Positions 1-13,419 of a stretch of DNA of 60,000 nucleotides are shown here, piece by piece. The DNA comes from Tubiluchus corallicola (taxonomy: Eukaryota > Priapulida > Priapulimorpha > Priapulimorphida > Tubiluchidae). The stretch's first letter is position 1, and every line of letters starts with the position of its first letter. Location of the stretch: NCBI GenBank assembly GCA_030141605.1, contig JAQGDQ010000026.1, positions 746,001-806,000 on the forward strand, in the 5' to 3' direction. The notes beneath the pieces were generated by a model. That model searched no databases, was not told the DNA's origin, and was given only the letters and a program-made list of their open reading frames with translations. Position numbers and translations under genes: made by a program.

Positions 1-2311
1 GACTCACAAAGTGACATTAACTACGAGAGTTGCTTGAATACAATTTAAATGTTTTTTATTATATCTATTTGAGTGCATCCAGGGGTAAGCTTAACTGATT
101 GGTCGGCAAAACGGACAGATTTCAAAAATGCTATTCGAACCCAATTTAATGATTTTAGAAAAATAATTATAATCGCACGCATTAAAATCGTACATAATAA
201 CAAATAGAAGAAATTAGCACAAAGTAAACAAACTCAGTGGCACTGCTTAGTCTTGTTAAATAACCATACATACGTGTGCTTGTCGCTTTGTAATAAAAAT
301 GTCGGCAATAGGGAATTAAAAACCCTATTTCAAACAATTCGTGGGCGTGGGTGAACGGTGGCATTCGGCGTTGAATAGAAATAAAGGATTTTAGGTAGAT
401 ACTTTTAATGAGATGAAATTTAGCAGCAGGTTTTTACCATGCCTTCTACACTAGGAACGCAAGAAGTTCGTCTACACAAAACTTAAAGAATCTGTAAGCA
501 AAAAGCAAATAGAATTGGACATAGCCTGGCGTGACATAAAAAAAATTTTGGCGTGACATAATTCTATTATCAGAGAAAGAATTAAATCTATTTGACGGCA
601 GATGTTAGACGTCTTGCAGGATATGGCAGAATGATTTCAAGACTATGTGATTTCAAGTCACTATAAACTCGAGCTATAATAATGTGTTTGTAAGGTATCA
701 CAAGCACAGATTTAATTAGCTAGTAACCTACAAGATACTGTGTCACGTGTAATCACTAGCAAAGCATATTGCATCTTTATCGCGTAGTCATCGTAGGCTT
801 ATGTGTTGTTGATGATGATCCGATAAATAAATCCTGCATGGCAGCTAAATTTATGTGTAGGGCGAAGGAATGAGTTACGACTGAGTGAGAAAATATATGA
901 AAAGATTATTTTTGTTACTCTAGGGGTGCTTTATTAGCATGCTAAGCATAAGAGGTTTAACTCTTGTAAATAATACGACAAAAAACGTCAGCTATGCATA
1001 ACATCAACTAAGAAGAACATGAGTTGAACACACTAGGTGGTCAGGTTCTCATAACATCAACCGAGGTCAACATTTCGGCTAGCCTAAAACGCGTCAGTTA
1101 TGGGAGGATCCACATATTATGCTAGCATAAACTAAACAAAGGAAATAAAATAAATAATCATAGTAATCGGCAAGTTGGTCGTCATATGGCAGTGGCACCT
1201 TTCAACTAACACGTGTAAATGCAGAATCACTTAACGCGTATTATATATATAAATGCTTACAAAATGTTATTTCCTGAATTTATGAAAACGCAATAGTTAT
1301 TAGGAAGCCTCCTTGTGTTGCCGAAGCCATATAGTGATATAGCTAAAACGTAGGCCTCCATTTTATGGCTATTCAAAGATGATCACTAAATGCAGGACAG
1401 ATAATAGTTGCAAGTAATTTAGAGTGGAGGTGCAAAATTAATTTAGGTCCCCTGTACTCACTGGTCGAAAACGGGTTTCTAGGCAAATATTAATTCGCAA
1501 ATGATTTTATACCACTGATTACATTGTAATCTAGACGTCCCCATTGTTTTATATTTGTAATTTGCATGCTTTAAGCAAACACGTGTACGCCTTATACTAA
1601 TTTGCATGAGATCCAATTTCTTTGGAAATTAATCACCGTTTGAAACTTTTCAATCTTAGGTTTCACACCAATTATTTCACACCGGTTATGGTGTAAGTAG
1701 CACAGTGAATGTAAGAAAACATGTAATCACAACAAGTTTTATAACTGTTGATGTTTAGAATAGCGGAATATATCAAGCGCTTATCATGGTAGCATCAGCT
1801 TCATCAGCTGTTCCCACTTGAACCACATAAATCCACAAATAAAGACCACAGGAAACCAAACATGATCATTATCGATGTGTAAACTGTCCATCATGTAAGA
1901 ATGATGACCTGTCAAGTAAACACCGGGTCACTTGTTATGTCCTCGTATATAGGCAGTTTTATACTCCTGCACATAAAACAAAAATTGCAATGTAAATGAG
2001 CTAAACACATTAAACAGTTACCGCGTTATTAAAGATCATCAAAAGCGCCAGACGTCGTGAGATTATATGCTATTCAGATGTTCATTACTTACGAATTGCT
2101 GAAAACCTCAAAAAAGTTAACAACGGCAATAGTTACCTGCAAATTAGTCATCTACAATTAACCGAGAAAAATTAAAACAAGAGCTCCACAGAGATCATAG
2201 TTAACCTAAAGAATATGTTACTAAACCACAAACTAGCAAACAGTTCTTGAACGTTCGGCAAAAAAACTGTTTGTCAGCTTTAACATGTGCATTTCCAAAG
2301 TGAGAAGTTAA
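1..2311. other. Gene-free AT-rich stretch
   Basis: I see no supportable gene here. The longest open frame is about 60 codons, AT-rich and without recognisable motifs. There is no obvious repeat array, and it could be intergenic or intronic sequence. Confidence 0.5.
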
Positions 2312-2335
2312 ATTGCGTAATAATAATTACGCAAT
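2312..2335. repeat. 10-bp perfect hairpin at the 5' edge of a LINE fragment
   Basis: The arms ATTGCGTAAT (2312-2321) and ATTACGCAAT (2326-2335) are perfect inverted repeats around a 4-nt loop. The hairpin sits where the retrotransposon-like reading frame begins, so it may mark the 5' truncation or insertion junction. No function is assigned. Confidence 0.6.
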
Positions 2336-2960
2336 AATATTGTATAAGAACAGCTTTGGAGTAGAACCATATGTTTATATTAATATGCAAGGAAAATACA
2401 GGTCTGTGCTTGCAAAGCTAAGAAGTGGTACTCTTCCCCTGGAACTGGAGCATGGTAGGTTTAGAAATGTTAAGGTTGGTGAACGTTTGTGTAAGATATG
2501 TTGCTGTGGAGATGTAGAAGATGAATCTCACTTTATGTTTGTTTGTACACATTATAGACTAGAGAGAGAAGAATTTTTCCAAGATATTAACATGGACCCG
2601 GAACAATTAGATAATGTAAATAAATGGAAATATATTATGTCAGAAGAGAATGTCCTTTGGACTGCAAAATATGCTTATAAGATTTTTAGAATGAGGCAAA
2701 GCAAGATATATATTTAATACATGACTTGTCCATTCAGGTATATGTTAAAATTCCATATTATATATTTTCTTTTATTTGATATTCTATGTAAATGAACTGC
2801 ACAGTTATTATGTGATAAATTTTCATGAAATTGACTTGTAAGCCCAAGTGGGCTGGAAACAGCTTTAATAACATTTTACAGTATTAATTAACACATGAAT
2901 TATTACATTGTTATTATCATATGTTTATGTCAATAAAGATATTCAATCAATCAAAATAAT
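2326..2960 (+). mobile_element. 5'-truncated non-LTR retrotransposon (LINE) 3' end with zinc-knuckle C-terminus
   Basis: The open frame up to 2717 lacks a sensible ATG start. It carries the C-terminal tail typical of LINE ORF2 proteins: a stretch like RSVLAKLRSGTLPLELEHGRF followed by a CxxC...HxxxxC knuckle (C-K-I-C at about 2494-2505, then H-F-M-F-V-C). In known elements this tail follows the reverse transcriptase and is thought to contact nucleic acid. The rest of ORF2 is missing, as in 5'-truncated insertions. After the stop come about 220 bp of AT-rich 3' sequence, an AATAAA-like signal near 2931 and a short ATTCAATCAATCAA tail at 2940-2954, which is typical of LINEs ending in a microsatellite rather than poly(A). 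The frame is intact over about 125 codons, suggesting a fairly young insertion. The clade is not determinable without the RT domain. Confidence 0.75.
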
Positions 2961-5189
2961 CACGTTGCTACAGATTTTCATCAAAGATCAATTTTCACAA
3001 AATTTTGAAAGAACAGTATGAGGCTAAACACTATACTTTATTGTGATAACATTTTTGGGTGTATATGATACAGTAAATATATTACATACATGTGTTGATA
3101 TGGGATGTACCTGGTATAAAGCCATATTTTACTATCTTTTATATAGAAAGCAACTGTTGAAATAATAATAAAAAAATAATTAACAAAAGCAAGCTAAATT
3201 CTAATAATAAAATCTCCAAGTGTATTACATTAAATCTCAATATGAAATTTGCATTTGGTCATATCTCAAACAAAACAATGATTGTGAAATGGTGAAACAA
3301 TGAAATTTACTTATATTATACAGTAAAAATAATAATTAAAAAGTTATATACATCAAAATTGGAAATAATTGTACGACCAGGTTTAAATTTTTGTTAGATG
3401 ACCACAGGGATTTCAGTGACGATGAAAACATGAGGCGGCGTGAGGAATTTTTCGTCATGACTCAAACTGTAGACAACAAAATGTTTTTACATGTAACTGT
3501 AATTTATTGCTTATTTGCAAATAAACGTAACTATAAAATTTAAGCATCACTGAACCAAGTAAAGGCAAATGCACACTTTATGCGACAGTGTTCTATAAGT
3601 CAACGTCAATGAAGTAAACGAAAGGGATATACGTGCATACCAGCACGCATTCTGAGCTAGCAATGATGGATAAATCATAAATCATAAAGCATAAATCACG
3701 TGTAACGTCGCCGCAAAATCCACATGCCATAAGCGGTCATTTACCAAGTGAGATCATTATCTATCTAAAAAACGAATTCACAAAGAACGGCAACATTAGT
3801 AACTAAATATATTGTAAGGATGGAATTAGAAGTATAAACAGAACAATTCGACCTCTGTTTCATCATTCCTGATCAAAATATGAACGTGTGCGCATAATTA
3901 CTGTTTAAAATTACACTTTGCGACTGAGCTGTTTTTCGTATACGTCATCGTTTTTAAGAAATTTTATATAGATATGCACTGCAGCAATATCCAGGGTGAA
4001 ATGTACAGCAATAATTGCAGCTGCATTAGCAAAAAAAGCAGAACCAATAGCACATGAATTTAAAACAATCTGTCTAAGCAATATTATTAACACGTGTGAA
4101 TATGTACGAATGACGCCAAACAAGATCCTTGAAGGTCTTAAATTTCAATCTGTTCACTCTAAGTTGGTTTCCTGAGGAAGGTATATGAGTACACGAAGGT
4201 ATGGTGCTGCGAATACATCTAATGGAAAACAGCTTGGTACTGTATATTGAATTATGCCAAAGTATGCCACAGTGTGGAATATTGCAAGTGCTACGTTATA
4301 AAGTAAAGTTCGGCAATGAACAGGCTGTCAAAAACTAATAAGCTTGGACACGTTACTAAAAAGAATATTACAGAGTTTGTAAAACATATGAATAAATTAT
4401 GAATTCGTCATCGTTACTAATGCTAACTGTATTTAAAAAGTAGGCAAAAAAGTTGATATATCACGTAACAAATAGACAGACTGTTACACTGTTAAATGTT
4501 AACATTTTCTTAGATTATACAAAGGTATTATAAAAATGTACTGTATAGTTGGTAATTAGTAAGTTGCCAAAACTTAAAATAGCTTGTGACAATTACAATT
4601 CAACGTTTATGGTTTATTTAGTATTTTTATGTCAAATATTGAACCAATCTGTTAAATGGAATAGGTGGGATGTTTCAGATGGATACTGTTATGCGTTATT
4701 TACGCAAATAACACAGTTATGACACTATTCATCCATTCATATGGTCACTCTGAGCCTCCTCTAGAGGGAAATTTTCACACAGTCTGGCAGCTCAGAACTT
4801 TTCATCAACTGAACACGATACCAATATCTGACTGTACTATCACTCATAGAAGTACTTAAGGTGTGCAAAAACTGGGCATCTACTTCATACCTTCTTCTGT
4901 ATTTGGATCCTGTCACTATCTAAAGTGGCTCAAAAACGAGCTGGATTAAATATTGTGATACCATTTAAAATTGACTTCATATTGTGTCTAATACCTTCAG
5001 ATCAACAGGTATTTGAATGACAGATACGTCAGATACAAAGCAACACTCCCAGCACATAGGACATGCACATTATCTGTACAGTAACTGCCAGAAGACTTTC
5101 ACTGTGTGGTATGCTTGCGTGTGAACTCCTATTGTGGTTGCTGAAGTCAGACGATAAAAAGACATTGCTGTTCTCCAAATCTAGTTCAT
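2961..5189. other. Gene-free stretch
   Basis: AT-rich sequence with no supportable coding region. A 70-codon minus frame (3911-4123) and a 64-codon plus frame (4665-4859) show no recognisable motif or splice context. No tandem repeats were noticed. Confidence 0.45.
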
Positions 5190-6675
5190 TAAATGGACAA
5201 CAGTAATAATAATAATGGTCATGACAACGATCAGGTCATGGAGAGTGCAAAATTGATGGCTTCTGACAGACTAAGCAGAGAGCTACGTGTCCTTGTATCA
5301 GGTACTGCATGCTGGATAGGATGTGACTATTTATTTGAAGTTAATTTCTGGTCCTTTCTACATTTGACTACTGGCAGTCCCTAATTGTCCAAAACAAGGG
5401 TCTTTCAGCAAAGACTAAACAGAGATTACAAGTATGTCTGGCATAAGGTATGCCATAATTGTGTAGAATGTGACTATTCATTTGAAGTTACATATGTATA
5501 TGGCTTGAACTGAACCACAAAAACTGCCCAACGGTCCAAAAATAAGGATCTTTTGGCAAGAACAATCAGAGGGGTGCTTGCCTGACATCAGGAGAACTCT
5601 GGTGTGTAGAATATGAGTATTCATTTAAAATAGCTTTTTTCTAAACCACAAAAATTGTCCGTTGGGCCAAAATAAGAATCTTCTGGCAAGGACAATTAGA
5701 GGACAACAAGTCTAACATCAGAATACCCTGATGTGCAGGACATTGCTATCCATTTGAAGTTTAGAGGACTACATGTCTGACATCAGAATACCCTGATGTG
5801 CAGGACATTGCTATTCATTTGAAGTTTAGAGGACAACATGTCTGACATCAGAATACCCTGATGTGCAGGACATTGCTATTCGTTTGAAGTTTAGAGGACA
5901 ACATGTCTGACATCAGAATACCCTGATGTGCAGGACATTGCTATTCATTTGAAGTTTAGAGGACAACATGTCTGACATCAGAATACCCTGATGTGCAGGA
6001 CATTGCTATTCATTTGAAGTTTAGAGGACTACATGTCTGACATCAGAATACCCTGATGTGCAGGACATTGCTATTCATTTGAAGTTTAGAGGACTACATG
6101 TCTGACATCAGAATACCCTGATGTGCAGGACATTGCTATTCATTTGAAGTTTAGAGGACTACATGTCTGACATCAGAATACCCTGATGTGCAGGACATTG
6201 CTATTCATTTGAAGTTGTTTTTTCTGGTCCTTTCTATTTTTGACCTGGACCACGAGAAGCGTCTGGTGGTCCGAAATACGGGCCTTCCAACAAAAGCTAG
6301 GCAGAGGGTTACATGTCTGACATCAGACACCACCATGCTGTGTAGACTATTAATTTGAAGTTGTTCTTTACTGGCACCTACTATCTTTGGCCTGAACTAA
6401 ACCATAGGCAACAATAAAGGTCTTCTTCCAGGTGTTAAGCAAAAGGCCGTATGTGGAATATTATCATACATTTGAACTTCATCATCATCGTTATTGTTTT
6501 CGTCAACGTCAATGGCATCGTCATCATCACATGCCCATTAGGTCTACTGCAAACACTGGTCAGGCAGAATTCTGAAATAAAAGAAATCTGCCCTCAAGTT
6601 GGGAAACACAACCTAAATTTCATTGTTCTTTCCTGGTACCATCAATCTTTGGTTTGGGTTAAATATCTGGAGATT
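5190..6675. repeat. Hierarchical minisatellite: about 130-150-bp units and a 65-bp deletion-derived core array
   Basis: The core at 5696-6215 is eight copies of a 65-bp unit starting TTAGAGGAC and ending CATTTGAAGT. Unit starts are 5696, 5761, 5826, 5891, 5956, 6021, 6086 and 6151. Copies 2-8 are nearly identical, differing at an AC-T/AC-A site and a few single bases; the first copy is more diverged. On both sides are diverged longer units that contain the same 65 bp plus an extra segment (CTGGTCCTTT..., AAAACTGCCC..., CAAAATAAGG...). Equivalent points occur at about 5270, 5414, 5562 and 5692, giving periods of 144, 148 and 130 bp. Downstream long units continue through about 6440, with a further degenerate copy near 6610-6670. 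The simplest reading is that an old 140-bp satellite lost an internal segment and the short form then expanded. No coding potential is inferred. Confidence 0.9.
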
Positions 6676-7644
6676 AAATGAGGCCTATGAAAGGGTGTCT
6701 AGCACGAGATCGCTTGTTGCGGATGGCCCATTTACTACTCTATGAGACGTCAATATTCAGCTAAATCGTTTTCAACTGGTACCTTAGTAATTCTCGACTT
6801 TAGGGGAAGTACATCTCATCGTGTTTTTCTCTTGTTGTAATGCTTTAGGGTGTTAGATAATTTCAGTGTTTTAATTTATCAAAAACAACAATTAGATTTC
6901 TCCCTATTTTCTAACAGCTTGACAAAAACTTTTCTTGCATATATGCGCAAACTATAATTTCTTAACTGATCTTTTTTCATTCGATAATTATGATGTTCGT
7001 TTTTCAGTTTTTTCTATCTGGTGAGCTAATGAAGCTTTGTTGTCTAATTATCTAATAACTTATAACTACACTGTGTACGCAGTGATTCACCCGTAATTTC
7101 GCAAAGCAGTCTGCAAGATTATACGGAAATTCGTTAAAACTCGATATTATTGTACACAGCAACCTGACACTATCAATTCCAGACTACCCTTGAAAGGGTG
7201 AATATAATGAAGTATTTATCCACTTTAATGAACATCTTGCCACCATGTAACTTGAGGCCCTTACTCTTGCAGGTTCCTAACCTTATAGTGAATTCGACGT
7301 ACTGCTTCGAATATGAATAAACAAATTCTACGTGCACACGTGCTTACCAATTCGGCTTAAACGTGTTAACCTTAGCGCAATAATATGCTGGCAGGTTTGA
7401 ACTTGGTCCAGCCGTGTTGTGTAATTAGTATAAATAATTAGTAACTATAATTATACCGTGTGATGAGTACCGTGGTATGAGATATATCTGTACATTAACA
7501 AGAAGTCAAAAATAGTACAAACTTTTGAAATTTTTAACGGCAAATAACGGAAAAAAAATTTCAAGAGCGGGAAAGTTGAAAGGTTGTCCCTTAATGCAGA
7601 AATGAAGAATTTTAGAAAAACTTCTACAATGATATATATTTATT

Positions 7645-7647
<3 letters not shown>
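6676..7647. other. Gene-free stretch
   Basis: AT-rich sequence between the minisatellite and the CT tract. I see no coding or structured element in it. Confidence 0.45.
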
Positions 7648-7729
<82 letters not shown>

Positions 7730-7743
7730 TCTCTCTCTCTCTC

Positions 7744-7789
<46 letters not shown>

Positions 7790-7806
7790 TCTCTCTCTCT
7801 CTCTCT
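7648..7806. repeat. (CT)n microsatellite, about 160 bp
   Basis: Almost uninterrupted CT dinucleotides with a few interruptions (GT near 7727, CC steps near 7742-7757, TTT steps near 7782-7790). The Ser-Leu and Arg-Glu open frames crossing it on both strands are repeat artefacts. Confidence 0.98.
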
Positions 7807-10717
7807 ATCCCTCCTACATACATACATGCTTAATATAAATTTATGCATAAATGACCTGACAAAGCTTCAAAACAAACAAAATGTATGGTGTATCAACCAG
7901 TACAATGACCATGCTTTGACAGTCACTTCTTGGAAAATACAGGCAAAGAGAGCAAACATAAATGTTGATTTAGGCTGGAATGAGTTTACATTGATACTCG
8001 AAATTGATATTAGCTATACATGATTCACTATATGAGGCATCTGAAAACCAGGCATACTTGAGTATGGAATGGCTGTGATGACTCTAGATATAAATAAATA
8101 GCTAAATGTCACTTCAACAATATGACGTCACATCTAATCTTGCAGGTGTACACATACTATCATTGCAATAATTCAAAGAACCAGGTTTTTTACAACGAAA
8201 TTAGCCTCTTTGCACATTTTCAGAAAATCAAGCTTGTTAGTAGAGAACATAGACTGTTTAGAAAATTTGGTGAATTGAATGTAAGTTGAACTTTTCTTCA
8301 TGAATGTAGGTCCAGATGCACTAATAAAAGATGGCGTACGTAGAACAGATTAACTGCTTTTTTAACAAGCTTGGCATTTGAATGACAGATAACTGTATCC
8401 GTGACCTTTCTATGCAAAGATTATATTTTTTTCAAAATTTCTGTCATTTTTGCCACAGGAATTTCCAGACCGCTCCAAAACTTGTCAAAGAAATATTCAA
8501 CACAAAAATCAACAGCAATCTGCGTAACATTATGGACAATAAACAATAAAAACTGAAGTGCAACAGATATTGGGCCTACACAGGGCATATACTCAATTGT
8601 GTTTTTGTAGCACCCAATAATTACATGTTCTGCCATGTATTGCAGTCACCTAAAACCCACACCTTGCCCTGAAGGTAACAAGATAAAATGTGGTTGGCAT
8701 TAGGAAAGTAATGTGTAGAAAAGAAAAAGTACGACACACTATTGGTCATGACAATAATTTAAATTTAACTAGATTGTGACAGTATTATTCATTGGACACT
8801 CCAACATGGGAAGTACTGCATGGCAGAGTGACAGATCGTGAAATAGGCATTGCTTGTTGTATATGAAGCCAAAGCTTTTCAAATAATTTTTTTTATTTTC
8901 AATTTTGCCTTTTATTTCAATTACAAAATAACTAATTTACTGTAAAAAATTAATACTTCACACGTACATATTTTTTCGTTTAATTTCTTGCATGAATATG
9001 TGCTACACATTTTTTTACTAAAGACGTTTATGGCAATCATATCAAAATTGTTTCATAACTCAGCAAAACTCTATTGTATAAAACGAAAGATGTGCGGTTT
9101 CTTGTGTAATAACGTACTTGTGAACCCACCCTGGATACCAATAATTATACACTGTACCAGCATTAACTGAATTCCTTATGTATTAGTGCGGGAACCAACA
9201 TTTATAACAAACGTCAGAGGCATAAATTTGTCATAGGTGTGGCACTAAATTTTGACTTGCAAGTTTATATTCTTCCAGCCAGCATAAACGCCCATTCAAA
9301 AGTTTCCGGCGATGTGTTAGTCTGTCAAAAGCTGCACAATAACCATCCAAGCCAGGCTGCGCGCTTTTCCGAGATTCAGGGGTCTTGCTAGTTTATACGT
9401 TTTTTTGTCCAATAATTGTACGGCGTATAAGGTATAACAGCAATGATGTATCCAGATGAATTTAATTTTGTTCTCGCGTTGAAAAGCACGCCAACTTGAA
9501 TATTATATGTAATGGTTAAAGTAAACATCTTTCCAGACAGCTGCACAACGTTAATTCATCTGACATGCATCAACTACACAGAAACATGACGAGAGAGTAT
9601 ATGAAATCTAACACAATCGATGGTTGTTACAGGGGAAATCGCAGACGTCAAGTCGTAAATAAGTTATGCATAAATCCTAATCGACCTAGATTTTAGAATA
9701 TTGATTGAACGACAAATCACATGCAGAATTGAGCAGTGAACACAGTGAACAAAATGCTAAAAATATTAAGCCTGAAACGGAAAGTACCGCGCAAATCAAC
9801 AAAACTACCAAATCTACCCAAAACAGCTACTAAATAGGACTAAAGAAGCGGCGAAACATTATCCAAAATTGATTTAGCTTCAATCCCGTAAAATTCGTGT
9901 GAAGGCGAATTCAATTTAGATTGAGTGCATTATCAGAATAGATACTACGTGTATGCAAAACTAGGTGCGACTTGCGTTTAGATGAGTATTTAAAAAAACG
10001 AACTTAAACTGGGCCTAGTCCGCCAGTAAATCCTGTTTCAAATGAACATTTAAAAGAGAATTGATTTACAATTTAATTCGGTTTTACATCTACACTGGAT
10101 CAGATTAAAGATTTGCACATTCCAAGGTACAATGAATTCAACCAAGGCTGAGCCCGTTCACACTACTGCATCTACACTGAAGGTGGCTTCAGTTTACATT
10201 GGTTCTCGATCACGATATGCATTCAATTTATCATATTCAGTCTGGGCAAAACAATTTGTACGATTCTCGAGGAAAAAACTGAATACTGCTAGTATCAAAT
10301 ATAAGCAAACCAAAACTTTCGGAAAGAAACGAATGACAAAGCTGCATGTCTTAGCTTCTACAAAATACAGACTACACATGCTCACAAAACAAATTCATAA
10401 TTCATCTATCATCGGCAGTTAAATTTTCCAGAAAAGAACATGGAAATGGTTTAGGAGAGAAAAGTTTTTCTGACTGACATATTTACAAATGCCTGAACAT
10501 ACTCAAAGTTAGCGGTTTTCAAACAGCTATAGACTGTATATCATGGCAGAAGCTGGAAACATTGCGCATAGTATTACTTGCTTTGGAAAACTGACACCAT
10601 AACATTGCTGTCTAACGCCACAACATGTAAATCTCACGGGTTAATAGGATTTGGGCTCGTGAAGTGAAAGTTATATAGCGGCGAAGACGGCCTCCTGCAG
10701 CCTGCAGTTTTCAAGCT
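7807..10717. other. Gene-free stretch
   Basis: No supportable gene. Frames of 60-98 codons at 8421-8636 (minus), 8988-9170 (plus) and 10132-10422 (plus) have no recognised motif, no convincing splice context and ordinary AT-rich composition. The block 9280-9410 has more CG dinucleotides than its surroundings, but I see no exon in it. Confidence 0.45.
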
Positions 10718-10985
10718 GACTGATCGATTAATTGATTGACTAATTGACTGATTGATTGACTAACTGACTGACCGATTGACTGACTAACTAACTGACTGAC
10801 TGACTTGCTGGCTGGCTGGCTGACTAGCTGGCTGACTGACTGGCTGACTGACTGACTGGCTGGCACCGACCGACCGATAGATTGATTGATTGACTTATCG
10901 ATTGATTTGCGAGATTCACTGACTAACTAGATAACTTATCACTGGATAAATGACTGATTAACGTAACAAATGACTGACAAACTCA
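10718..10985. repeat. Degenerate tetranucleotide array (GACT/GATT/GGCT)n
   Basis: About 270 bp of 4-bp-period sequence made of GACT, GATT, AACT and GGCT steps. It grades from a clean core (about 10740-10870) into a decayed 3' side with GACCGACCGATA and scattered GACT. This is a simple repeat with no coding role. Confidence 0.9.
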
Positions 10986-11009
10986 CTGATAACAACATTA
11001 CTAGTTGGT

Positions 11010-11200
11010 TATGGGTGACCGAAGAATTTCTGAATGTGAATACATCCTCTTCAAATTGATAACCATTCATTACCATGGAATCATCAAGGTGAATGAAATG
11101 AACCCAGCGGTCACCCACCCATCCAAACTAATCAGCGTTGTTTTCGGTCCCTAAGTAGTAAACACTACCATGACCACTCGGCTATACACATACACCGCGC
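11010..11200 (-). mobile_element. Possible SINE with tRNA/5S-like internal promoter blocks
   Basis: On the minus strand the sequence begins with TAGCCGAGTGG near 11,190, a close match to a tRNA A box. It continues through a small stem (GTAGT...ACTAC) and then has AGTTTGGATGGGTG followed by GGTGACCGCTGGG (about 11,105-11,128). That resembles the internal C-box region of 5S rRNA apart from a short insertion. A weak B-box-like GGTTCATTTC follows. An inverted copy of GGGTGACC lies at 11,013-11,020. The combination suggests a pol III-derived SINE, but only one copy is visible here. Ends and target-site duplications were not identified, so the call is tentative. Confidence 0.4.
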
Positions 11201-13380
11201 AGCAGTCGGACAGCCAATTTACTTCCACTTTTGACATTTAATTTTGTGCAGATGTTTGATAAGGCATTCCTTTCATAGCAGCGTCTGTGCATGTCCCAGA
11301 ATTCACCCTGCCATGACGCTATGACACAGGACAAGTCATACCATCTCTAGAAACTGCAACGAGTAGTATATTTACTGCCTGCGATTTTCGGCATCCTAGT
11401 GCATTTAACAACTGGCAATAAAAACGACAACAATTTCCATTATAATTGTTGCTGAGCTCATTCAGTTATTGCTACAGGCCTAATATAACGTGTTACGCAT
11501 AAATTACTGCAAGATGAGTGCCGGCAACTGGGCTTATGTGCAGAAAACAAGAGACCAACACTCGGCATAACATCAAAAGCACTTTAAGGGACGACATATA
11601 AAGTGGGTTAGAAGACCCGTATATCTTCTATTTAGAAATTTTATGGTTGTACAGACAGTAAAGTAGCCATTTAAAACTGGCACAGCTAGTTCACGGTTAT
11701 AATTTAGAGCCACTAGCGAAGCTCAAAGTTAATAGTGACCACATACTGACCACTCGTGTCATCGGTCATTACACGAACCATGAAACAAGAATTAAAATTC
11801 ATGGAATTTTAAAAAGTACGAATTGAAAATTAAAACATTAAAATACACCTAACTGATCAATTTATACTGTTTAAATACGTCGTGTTCCAGCGAACCAGCG
11901 TGTTGTTAAAAATCAGGAACGCACTTACTGTGCACTGGCCAACTCCATGAAAGACGCAAAGCATTTTCGATGCTTAGCATAAAGTACTTCACGAAACGAT
12001 TTCCTCGCTCCATAAGTCACTAAGACAATTGAAACACTCCGTGAAAAGTCCAGTCAACAGACTGTGAGCTACTTACAATGAATGAAGGCTCTGAAAAATT
12101 GTGAGTTAACCAGGATTGGAACACAAAACTATGTGGTTTCAGGACAAACGCTCCGACTCGAGATTTACAACTGCCCAAATTAGATAAGACAAAAGGACAC
12201 AAGTGGAAAAATGGCCCTCACCACCTAACTGCACGAATTTTTTCAGTATAATTCAACACACTACATCCAGTACTCAGCCACAGGGGTCTATTCACAAACC
12301 GATGGGTGTCCCGAGACCAAAACCAGTGTAATAGAGCTTATTATGAACGGTAACCTTTGATAAGTCGCAGAGCTGGCAGAAAGATTCTATAGTTAGTTTT
12401 CGCTACAAAAGTCGATACTCTACGTTGTGCTACAAAGCACGCCTGACACACGATTACCCCCCCCCCCCCGACAACGGAGAAGAAGAGATGCATTTCCGCC
12501 ATGCTGAATATTCAAATCATTCTGCTGGACACGAGTCATCTGTAATAACGTAGACAGATGGAATACATTCCATGCATGTTTTGCTTACTTTATTGGCCAT
12601 CGGTGCTGCGGCAGTTTACACTAAAAGTCAGCCCACTTGACATGTTTGCTATGCTAGGTATTGCGCTAAATGGCAGAAAAACACGTCGGCAAAATAGAAA
12701 CCTTCACGTGAGTTTGTTTGAAAAGATATATTATAAATGCAGTCACAAAACAACGAAATTTCTGCACAAGGAACAGAAAATTTTGCTGCATTCCAGCCAG
12801 CTAATGTACACAGTTTGTGAATGTGTTACTACGTATACTCAATTTTCGAATAAGCGAGCAAGTGAATGAATAAACTGAAAAATGGAAACTAAGTCAAGAG
12901 CAAAAAAAGAACAAATACTTTCCACAATCAAACTAATAAACTCACTAGTGCAATTATTTAATAATATGTATCAAATATCATGACCCCATCGCTGATTAAG
13001 ACAGATCTTATTTTATCACCACCTTTACATCAAATGTTACAATGTGGCTCAAAAAATAGACTCGAAATGAGTTCAGTGTATGATGGACAACCAAAGATGT
13101 GGATAATACGGGCACTTGGTGATTTTTGCAGCTGCACCTAGTAAAAACGCCAAACATGGCTTGGCATGCTATTCATAAAAATGATAGAACGCTTTTTTAC
13201 TGTTTAGTCCAACAGAATGTGACTTGGTAATTGACTGTGTTCACCAAAGCAAACAGTGGTGTAATAGGTGCTTTCCTGTATTATCGCTATCTATAAAAGG
13301 ATACCTGGCTGTTGGAGGGGGAATCTGTAGTACGTATTCGCTAAAATTTATAAAAAACGCTGCTGTAGGAGTGTTGTGGT
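11201..13380. other. Gene-free stretch with a C13 homopolymer
   Basis: No supportable gene. A run of 13 cytosines lies at 12,457-12,469, unusual in this AT-rich context and a likely sequencing-sensitive site. The 103-codon frame at 12,558-12,869 has no recognisable domain. Confidence 0.45.
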
Positions 13381-13419
13381 GCATTTTCAGCAATTGCCTT
13401 TATTGGACTAATCGGTGTT

